Of a stretch of DNA of 18,236 nt, positions 13,473 through 18,236 are shown one piece after another. Both the position numbers and the translations under genes were made by a program. Origin of the DNA: DASZMJ01 sp035551935 (GTDB taxonomy: Bacteria > Planctomycetota > Planctomycetia > Isosphaerales > Isosphaeraceae); assembly GCA_035551935.1 (NCBI GenBank), contig DASZMJ010000065.1:1-18236 (forward strand), given 5' to 3'. The notes beneath the pieces were generated by a model that was given only the letters and a program-made list of their open reading frames with translations, did no database searches and was not told the origin of the DNA. How positions within the stretch are numbered: position 1 is the stretch's first letter; each line of letters starts with the position of its first letter.

Positions 13473-14395
13473 TCGCGGCGGTCCAGGAGGCCGGCGAGGT
13501 CGGCCCAGAGGCGGCGGGAGTCGACCGAAGTGATCCAGCGGACGCGGCCGCGGGGGTTGTCGTGGTCGAAGGTCAGGTCGGGTCGGAGGTGGGGGCGGGG
13601 ACGGTCCTCGGACTTCGCGAGGCCGAGGAGGTAGGCGGTCGTGATCTCGTCCCAGATCGGCCACGTCTCGGGCCGGCCGGCCTCGCGGGCGGCGAGGTCG
13701 CGATGGCGATCGACCCAGTCGGCCACGCCCTCGGCGAGGTAGACGCCGGCCGGGCCCTTCGTTTCGAGTAAGGTCCGGGCCTCGGCGACGCTGACGCCGA
13801 GGTCGCGCTTGCAGACGGCCGCGTCGCCGACGACCAGCGGGACCTTCGATTCGAGCAGGACGCCCCAGGCCTTCGGGTCGTTCTTGACGTTCCAGGGGTC
13901 GTCCCCCTGCTCGCCGTTCTCGAAGCCCATCGCCACGACCTCGACGCGATCGGCCCAGGATGGGTCGGTCAAGAGCGCCGAGGCCACGTCGGTCGCGGTG
14001 CCGATGCAGACGACGACGAGCCGGTCGTCGGGCCCGTGTCCGCGCGCCTGGTCGAGCAGGAACGTCACGCCCTTGTTCGGGCTCGGCGACCGGGCGTCGG
14101 CCAGGGGCCCGCTCGCCCCGGCGATGACGCGCGGCTTGTCCTTCAGGGGGAGGCGGTCGAGCATCCGGCGCACGACCCGCGCCGAGGTCTCCGAGGCCGG
14201 CGCATCGAGGTTCGGCGCGTGGTTGGTGACGATCCCCTTCAGGTCGATCGCCGGGCTGAGCGCCAGGTGCGACACCGCCCACTGGTCGTCGATTTCGGCG
14301 CCGCAGTCCGTGGTCAGGACCACCGCCCTCCGCTCCGGCGCGTTGCCGGGAACGAGCATCGCCATGAGGAGTCCACCGCAAGCCGCCGCGATCAT
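13469..14395 (-). CDS. Exported nucleoside hydrolase-like protein
   Basis: A 308-residue protein with a short hydrophobic N-terminus (MIAAACGGLLMAMLVPGNA), likely a signal peptide. Residues 28-40 (LTTDCGAEIDDQWAV) form the metal-binding D-x-G-x-x-x-DD motif of inosine/uridine-preferring nucleoside hydrolases (D30, D36, D37). GFENGEQGDDPWNVKNDPKAW (about 157-177) corresponds to the E-x-N-x-x-x-DP block, and WDEITTAYL (248-256, D249) to the C-terminal HDPxxxA block, with tryptophan where classical enzymes have the general-acid histidine. Hydrolysis of an N-ribosidic bond is the family reaction, but the altered C-terminal motif makes the substrate uncertain. The family is widespread in planctomycetes as exported proteins. 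The start has GAGG about 10 nt upstream and a promoter at 14476-14448. Confidence 0.78.
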   Translation of the reverse strand: MIAAACGGLLMAMLVPGNAPERRAVVLTTDCGAEIDDQWAVSHLALSPAIDLKGIVTNHAPNLDAPASETSARVVRRMLDRLPLKDKPRVIAGASGPLADARSPSPNKGVTFLLDQARGHGPDDRLVVVCIGTATDVASALLTDPSWADRVEVVAMGFENGEQGDDPWNVKNDPKAWGVLLESKVPLVVGDAAVCKRDLGVSVAEARTLLETKGPAGVYLAEGVADWVDRHRDLAAREAGRPETWPIWDEITTAYLLGLAKSEDRPRPHLRPDLTFDHDNPRGRVRWITSVDSRRLWADLAGLLDRRD

Positions 14396-14419
14396 GTTGT
14401 GCCTCGATCCTCGGACCGC

Positions 14420-14449
14420 TTGCCACCCGGCCTGGGCCCGGACGATAAT
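14420..14449 (+). promoter_or_regulatory. Sigma70-like promoter for the GspF-ThuA-MscL unit
   Basis: TTGCCA (14420-14425), an 18-nt spacer and GATAAT (14444-14449). Both hexamers match consensus at five of six positions. The predicted start near 14456 gives a leader of about 60 nt to the ATG at 14516. It overlaps the minus-strand promoter on the opposite strand. Confidence 0.5.
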
Positions 14450-14476
14450 CAGACCGGATGGATCGATCCCCGTCAA
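14448..14476 (-). promoter_or_regulatory. Sigma70-like promoter for the nucleoside-hydrolase-like gene
   Basis: On the minus strand TTGACG (14476-14471), a 17-nt spacer and TCTGAT (14453-14448). Its -10 overlaps the -10 of the divergent plus-strand promoter by two bases, so RNA polymerase could not occupy both at once. The start of transcription would fall about 45 nt before the ATG at 14395. Confidence 0.45.
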
Positions 14477-14515
14477 CCGCCGGTCCTTGAGTCGAGTCAC
14501 GCGGAGGACCCCTCG

Positions 14516-15820
14516 ATGAGCCGAGACGCTGGCGAGCCCTTGCCCCCCCGGCGCCCTCGGCCCGACGATCGGCCGGCCCAGCCCGCGCCCGAGATCGACC
14601 CGTACGCCGACATCGAGGACGCCGACACCGAGCCGCCCTCGACCTTCCGCGCCAAGCCCGGCCCGCAGGCCACGGCCCCGAAGCGGAAGAAGCGCGACCC
14701 GGACCGCCCGTTGCCCGTCAGCGGCGGCCCGACGAGGCTGGAGCGCCTCCTCTTCGGCACGGTCAGCACCGGCCACCTGACGATCTTCTGCCGCCAGTTC
14801 GGCCAGTACCTCAACGCGGGCGTCGACCTGATCCGCTCGTTGAACTCCTTGCAGGAGCAGTTCGCGCGCACGGCGCTGGGGCCGGCGCTCCAGCGGGTCG
14901 CGCTCGCGGTGCGGCGGGGGGACGAGCTGAGCGAGGCGATGGCGCGCGAGCCGCAGGCGTTCGACCCGTTCTTCCTCAGCATGTTCCGGGTCGCCGAGGC
15001 CCGCGGCGGCATCCCCGAGACGCTCCGCGGCCTCGCCGACCACTACGAGGCCCGCCAGCGCCTGGTCCGGCAGGCGCGGTCGGCGATGATCTACCCGGTC
15101 GCCGTGCTGAGCGTCGCCCTGGGCGTCTGCGCCGTGCTCGCCTACTTCGTCCTGCCGTTCCTCGTCAGCATCCTGGAGGACATGGTCCAGGGCAAGGGCG
15201 GGACGGATTCGCTGCCGGGGCCGACGCGCCTGCTCGTCGACGTCACCCACTTCATGACCCGGCTCGGCTGGTGGCTCGTGCCGGCGTTGCTCGTCGGCGG
15301 CACCTTCGTGCTGCTGCGCGCCTACCGCACGCCCGCCGGCAAGGCCGCGATCGACGAGGTGGGCCTGCACGTGCCGGTCCTCGGCAAGCTCCTCCAGAAG
15401 ATCGACACGACCCGGTTCGCGCGCACGCTCTCGGCGCTGATGGAGGCGGGGGTGGACCTGAACCGGTCGTTGAAGCTGACCGGCGACGTCCTCCGCCTGG
15501 CCCCCTTCCGCCGCGCGATCGAGGGCGCCCGGGCCGCGGCGGCCGAGGGGGTCGAGCTGAGCGAGTCGCTCCGCGCCTCGCGACGGTTCGGCCCCGACGT
15601 GATCGCCATCGTCGAGTCGGGCGAGGAGACCGGCAAGCTCCCCGAGAGCCTCCACCACCTCGCCGACGACTACGAGGAGCAGGTCACTTACATGGTCAAG
15701 AACCTCGGCCAGCTCGTCCAGCCGATCATCACATTGGGCCTGGGCGGGCTCGTCGGGTTCATCGCCGTCGCCTTCATCATGGCGTACCTGAGCGTCCTGT
15801 CCAGCCTCGGCGGGCGCTGA
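14516..15820 (+). CDS. Type II secretion / type IV pilus GspF-PilC family membrane protein
   Basis: A 434-residue inner-membrane platform protein. Two T2SSF repeats are seen: about 88-213 (FCRQFGQYLNAGVDLIRSL ... VAEARGGIPETL) and about 297-425 (TTRFARTLSALMEAGVDLNRSL ... VESGEETGKLPESL). Each has the F/AxxLxxLxxAGVxLxxSL start and the G-x-x-PE-x-L block. Membrane segments are about 192-220, 251-270 and 403-428. In GspF/PilC these form the rotor-like base that works with the GspE/PilB ATPase to assemble pseudopili. The first ~75 residues are a Pro/Asp/Arg-rich disordered tail not needed for the fold. No ATPase, pilin or secretin gene is adjacent, so this is an orphan copy. GGAGGA lies about 8 nt before the ATG at 14516. 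The ThuA fusion gene follows after 19 nt. Confidence 0.9.
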   Translation: MSRDAGEPLPPRRPRPDDRPAQPAPEIDPYADIEDADTEPPSTFRAKPGPQATAPKRKKRDPDRPLPVSGGPTRLERLLFGTVSTGHLTIFCRQFGQYLNAGVDLIRSLNSLQEQFARTALGPALQRVALAVRRGDELSEAMAREPQAFDPFFLSMFRVAEARGGIPETLRGLADHYEARQRLVRQARSAMIYPVAVLSVALGVCAVLAYFVLPFLVSILEDMVQGKGGTDSLPGPTRLLVDVTHFMTRLGWWLVPALLVGGTFVLLRAYRTPAGKAAIDEVGLHVPVLGKLLQKIDTTRFARTLSALMEAGVDLNRSLKLTGDVLRLAPFRRAIEGARAAAAEGVELSESLRASRRFGPDVIAIVESGEETGKLPESLHHLADDYEEQVTYMVKNLGQLVQPIITLGLGGLVGFIAVAFIMAYLSVLSSLGGR

Positions 15821-15839
15821 CCGACGCACGGAGGGCCGC

Positions 15840-17381
15840 ATGATCGCCGCGAGCGGGCTCGTCGCGTTGGGCCTCGCCCTCGCCGGGGGCATCCCGGCCG
15901 CGCAGGAGCTGGCGACGGGGGCCTATGCCCTCGGCTCGTCGCAGGAGTTCGGCGCGGCGAACGTCGGCTGGGTGGTCTTCGACGACCACGTCCTCCTGAT
16001 CGGCGCCCCGCACCCCGACCGGCTGGCCGACTGCCTCGCCGAGGTCGCCCGGGTGACCGACCGGCCGGTCCGGGGCGCCGTCGTCTTGCAGGTCCGTCGG
16101 GGCGACCTGGAGTCGGCCCGCGCGCTCGGGACGAAGGGGATCGAGCTCATCGTCCAGCGCGACGGCGCCGCCGCGCTCCGGGACATGCTCGGCAAGGACG
16201 CGGGCCGACTCCGCGAGTTCGACGATCGGCTCGTCGTCGCCGATGCTCATCAGGAAATCGACGTCGTGGCCCAGGGCCGGGTCGGGGGGCCGGGCGACGC
16301 GGTGGTCGCATTGCCGAAGGCCGGCATCCTCTTCGCCGGCCCGCTCTGCGTCCACGGGCCGAGGGCCGTGCTGCCGGGGACCGACACGCTCGCCTGGCTC
16401 CGCGCGCTGAAGAAGCTCCGCGAGCGGACCTGGAAGGCCGTCGTGCCGGGCACCGGGACGGTCGGGGGCCCCGAAATCCTCGATCGGCAGGAGCGATTCC
16501 TCCGCGAGCTTCGCCGCCAGGTCGGCCACCTCATCGCGCAGGGGAGGCCGCTCGACGAGGTGGTCCGCGAGGTCCATCTCGCGCCGGATTACCTCGTCTG
16601 GATGCCCTACGACCAGCCCGTCCGCGCCGACGTCGAGCACGTCTACCGCGAGCAGACCGTCCCCCTCGCGCCGTTCGGGGGCCGGGCCCATGGATCCTCC
16701 TCGGGACGGCCTCCGGCCCTCGTCCTGATCGGCGACCGCCCGCACGACCCGGCCCACCTCGAGGCCGGCCTCGGCCGCGCCCTCGAATCCGCGGGCGTGG
16801 AGGCGTCCTTCTGCGTCGACGTCCGCGCCCTCTCGGCGGAGAACCTGGCGCGGGTGCGGCTCCTGGTCATCCTCCGCGACGGCGCGCTCTGGCCGCGCGG
16901 GGCCGACGGGCCGGCCGTCTCCTGGATGACCCCGGAGCAAGAGGCCGCCATCGTCGCCTTCGTCGAGCGCGGGGGCGGCCTGCTCGCCGTCCACAACGCG
17001 ACCGGCCTCTACCCCGCGGGCGGCCCGTACCTCCGCCTGCTCGGGGGGACGTACAACAGCCACGGGCCGCTCGAACGCTTCCGGGTCACGGTCGTCGACC
17101 GCTCCCACCCGATCACGCGCGGGGTGGCCGACTTCGAGGTCGCCGACGAGCAGCACACGCCCGTCCCCGATCGCGCGAAGGTCCATCTCCTGCTCGAGAG
17201 CCGTTCCGCCGAGGGGACCGTCGGCGTCGCGGGCTGGGCGCACGACGCCGGGAAGGGCCGGGTCGGCTACCTCGCCAACGGCCACACCCGCGAGGCCCTC
17301 GATCATCCCGAGTACCAGAAGCTCCTCCGCAACGCCGCCCTCTGGTGCCTGGGGCGCGACGTCGCGGCGGGCGGCCGATAG
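15840..17381 (+). CDS. Degenerate metallo-beta-lactamase fold fused to ThuA-like domain, exported
   Basis: A 513-residue protein with a likely signal peptide (hydrophobic 3-20). Residues about 26-245 follow the layout of SoxH-type MBL-fold hydrolases: VVFDDHVLLIGAP, VTDRPVRGAVV, GDAVVALPKAGILFAGPL and VVPGTGTVGG. The metal-binding positions are lost. The HxHxDH site reads LQVRRGDL (83-90), the GD loop reads GPLC (167-170), and the PGHG loop reads PGTG (193-196). Residues about 292-507 are a ThuA-like (class I amidotransferase-fold) domain with VERGGGLLAVHNATG (375-389) and HPITRGVADFEVADEQHT (423-440), the form common in planctomycete exported proteins linked to sugar metabolism. The function is unknown. 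GGAGGG precedes the ATG, which is 19 nt after the GspF stop, and mscL follows after 44 nt. Confidence 0.8.
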   Translation: MIAASGLVALGLALAGGIPAAQELATGAYALGSSQEFGAANVGWVVFDDHVLLIGAPHPDRLADCLAEVARVTDRPVRGAVVLQVRRGDLESARALGTKGIELIVQRDGAAALRDMLGKDAGRLREFDDRLVVADAHQEIDVVAQGRVGGPGDAVVALPKAGILFAGPLCVHGPRAVLPGTDTLAWLRALKKLRERTWKAVVPGTGTVGGPEILDRQERFLRELRRQVGHLIAQGRPLDEVVREVHLAPDYLVWMPYDQPVRADVEHVYREQTVPLAPFGGRAHGSSSGRPPALVLIGDRPHDPAHLEAGLGRALESAGVEASFCVDVRALSAENLARVRLLVILRDGALWPRGADGPAVSWMTPEQEAAIVAFVERGGGLLAVHNATGLYPAGGPYLRLLGGTYNSHGPLERFRVTVVDRSHPITRGVADFEVADEQHTPVPDRAKVHLLLESRSAEGTVGVAGWAHDAGKGRVGYLANGHTREALDHPEYQKLLRNAALWCLGRDVAAGGR

Positions 17382-17425
17382 GGCCCGGCCGGGCCGCCGG
17401 CCGCAACTTCGGGGAGGGAACGTCC

Positions 17426-17866
17426 ATGGACTACCGATCGCTCATCCCGGCGAAGCAGGCGAAGTCGTTGCTCGACGAGTTCCAGGCGTTCGCGTTCAAG
17501 GGGAACGTGATCGACCTGGCCGTGGGCGTCATCATCGGCGGCGCCTTCGGCAACCTCGTCAAGTCGCTCGTCGACAACATCATCATGCCGATAATCGGCG
17601 TCCTCCTGCCGGGCAAGCACGGCTACGAGGGCTGGGTCGCGGTCGTCGGCGGCAAGACGATCCCGTTCGGCAAGTTCCTCGGCGACGTCGTCAACTTCCT
17701 CATCATCGCCTTCGCCCTCTACCTCTTCATCGTCAAGTTCCTCGGCTGGGTCATGGCCTTCAAGAAGGCGCAGCCTCCCCCCTTGACCAAGGAACAGGAG
17801 TTACTGACCGAGATCCGCGACCTCCTCAAGCAACGCACCCCGCCCGCCGCCGAGACGACCGGCTGA
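17426..17866 (+). CDS. mscL: Large-conductance mechanosensitive channel MscL
   Basis: A 146-residue channel subunit. It opens under membrane tension to release solutes during osmotic downshock and works as a homopentamer in the inner membrane. The N-terminal amphipathic helix (LLDEFQAFAFKGN, 15-27) and TM1 (NVIDLAVGVIIGGAFGNLV, 27-45, then SLVDNIIMPIIG) match MscL closely, including the GxxxG-like gate region. A short periplasmic loop (61-84) and TM2 (about 85-112, VVNFLIIAFALYLFIVKFL) follow, then a cytoplasmic helix (LTKEQELLTEIRDLLKQ, 120-136). Length is normal for the family. GGGGAGGG lies 7 nt before the ATG. It is the last gene of the apparent GspF-ThuA-MscL unit, followed by a 14-bp hairpin. 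Confidence 0.96.
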   Translation: MDYRSLIPAKQAKSLLDEFQAFAFKGNVIDLAVGVIIGGAFGNLVKSLVDNIIMPIIGVLLPGKHGYEGWVAVVGGKTIPFGKFLGDVVNFLIIAFALYLFIVKFLGWVMAFKKAQPPPLTKEQELLTEIRDLLKQRTPPAAETTG

Positions 17867-17896
17867 CCGCGGGAGGGCCGGGCCTCGGAACGCAAA

Positions 17897-17928
17897 GAGC
17901 CCGCGGAGAGTGACCTCTCCGCGGGCTC
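17897..17928 (+). terminator. Hairpin terminator after mscL
   Basis: A perfect 14-bp inverted repeat (17897-17910 with 17915-17928, 4-nt loop) begins 30 nt after the mscL stop. It is GC-rich with an AAA just before the stem and no T-tract on the plus strand. It probably ends the mscL transcript, and on the minus strand it would be followed by CTTTGCG, giving weak two-way function. Confidence 0.65.
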
Positions 17929-18004
17929 CGTGTCGGACCCTGCCGGGACTTCAGGGCGTTTTCGCTCGCATGGCCCACGCGCCGCGAGGGGCGGGGCCGC
18001 GTCG

Positions 18005-18021
18005 GGCGTGTGAAACACGCC
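18005..18021. repeat. Short inverted repeat next to the double-hairpin element
   Basis: A perfect 7-bp inverted repeat (18005-18011 with 18015-18021) with a 3-nt loop, 15 nt to the left of the larger repeat. The region 17929-18036 holds no credible gene. Confidence 0.45.
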
Positions 18022-18036
18022 GAACTCGCTCCGGTC

Positions 18037-18100
18037 GGGTGGCACGCCCTGCAAGGGCGTGGTCCGCGAGCCGGCCACGCCCTTGCAGGGCGTGCCACCC
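18037..18100. repeat. Perfect 26-bp inverted repeat made of two hairpin units (REP/BIME-like)
   Basis: The left arm 18037-18062 is the exact reverse complement of the right arm 18075-18100, with a 12-nt spacer. Each arm is itself a hairpin: 8-bp stems with a 3-nt loop at 18043-18061 and 18076-18094. This head-to-head pairing of two small palindromes is like the REP/BIME elements spread by RAYT-type transposases in other bacteria. No coding frame accounts for it. Whether it is repeated elsewhere in the genome cannot be seen from this window. Confidence 0.75.
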
Positions 18101-18236
18101 TACGCCGTCCACCTTAACGGGATCTCCGGCTGCGGAAACTTCCGCGCTTTCTGGATTTCCGCCTCGGTGGCCGATTGGATCTTGGGCGGTCCGGGTGGCT
18201 TCTCCCGCTTCTTCCGCGGATAGTTCCGGGCCGCCT
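18100..18236 (-). CDS. C-terminal end of an unidentified protein (cut by window edge)
   Basis: On the minus strand one frame is open from the right edge to a TAG at 18102-18100, giving 44 residues rich in Lys, Arg, Glu and Pro (KKREKPPGPPKIQ, SATEAEIQKARKF, PQPEIPLRWTA). Third codon positions are mostly G or C, as in neighbouring genes, and the charged helical pattern (TEAEIQKARKF) looks like real protein. The other two frames give low-complexity Arg/Ser or Gly-rich sequence. The stop codon shares a base with the inverted-repeat element, so the C-terminus may have been set by its insertion. I do not recognise the family. Confidence 0.5.
   Translation of the reverse strand, partial: AARNYPRKKREKPPGPPKIQSATEAEIQKARKFPQPEIPLRWTA

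Noticed and set aside
13469..15892. An 807-residue minus-strand frame fusing a long N-terminal part to the nucleoside-hydrolase-like protein
   Set aside because: The extra ~500 residues are antisense to the GspF gene and cross a divergent promoter; the ATG at 14395 with a signal peptide is the better start.
17719..18078. A 119-residue minus-strand frame overlapping the mscL end and the repeat region
   Set aside because: It is antisense to mscL and crosses the terminator hairpin, with no recognisable domain.
18037..18100. Possible CRISPR repeat unit
   Set aside because: There are only two copies in inverted, not direct, orientation, with no regular spacers and no cas genes.

Overview
The window looks like chromosome of a high-GC planctomycete, most likely family Isosphaeraceae (Singulisphaera / Paludisphaera / Tautonia type). 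The support is lineage-typical surface and signalling proteins: a LEPR-XLL surface protein (27-LEPRQLL-33), a PEP-CTERM exported protein, a Hanks-type kinase with a planctomycete-style N-terminal region and a C-terminal membrane anchor, and several secreted or lipoprotein-like enzymes. Third codon positions are almost all G or C, which leaves very long open frames opposite real genes; those are treated as shadows. The family assignment is inference from protein types, not from a marker gene.

Layout, left to right. 1-49 (-): the first codons of an IS630-type transposase running off the edge. 187-2675 (-): a translationally coupled pair of flavin dehydrogenase subunits (HcnB/OoxA-like alpha with a [2Fe-2S] domain, HcnC/OoxB-like beta). 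2755-2791: a clear intrinsic terminator for the next gene. 2819-4504 (-): the LEPR-XLL surface protein. 4732-5112 (-): a stand-alone STAS protein. 5269-5523 (+): a tiny lipoprotein-like ORF. 5740-6348 (+): a YacP-like NYN ribonuclease with a good sigma70-like promoter. 6473-9305 (+): a secreted purple-acid-phosphatase-like enzyme followed by a secreted CE15 glucuronoyl esterase, separated by a 12-bp all-GC hairpin. 9338-9370: a terminator between convergent genes. 9387-11309 (-): the PEP-CTERM protein and a membrane-anchored SDR oxidoreductase. 11536-12813 (+): the Ser/Thr kinase, divergent from the SDR. 12824-13422 (-): a ParDE-type toxin-antitoxin pair. 13469-14395 (-): an exported nucleoside-hydrolase-like protein. 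14516-17866 (+): a probable transcription unit of an orphan GspF/PilC membrane protein, a fusion of a degenerate metallo-beta-lactamase fold with a ThuA domain, and the MscL channel, closed by a 14-bp hairpin. 18037-18100: a perfect 26-bp inverted repeat built from two small hairpins, abutting the stop codon of a gene that enters from the right edge.

Most genes concern the cell envelope, exported enzymes (carbohydrate ester and phosphate-ester hydrolysis) and signalling. There is no phage, CRISPR, rRNA or tRNA, and no obvious defence island. The items most worth a second look are the metal-site-less MBL/ThuA fusion in an operon with GspF and MscL, the double-hairpin repeat at the right end, the overlapping divergent promoters at 14420-14476, and the dehydrogenase pair without its usual small ferredoxin-like subunit next to it.
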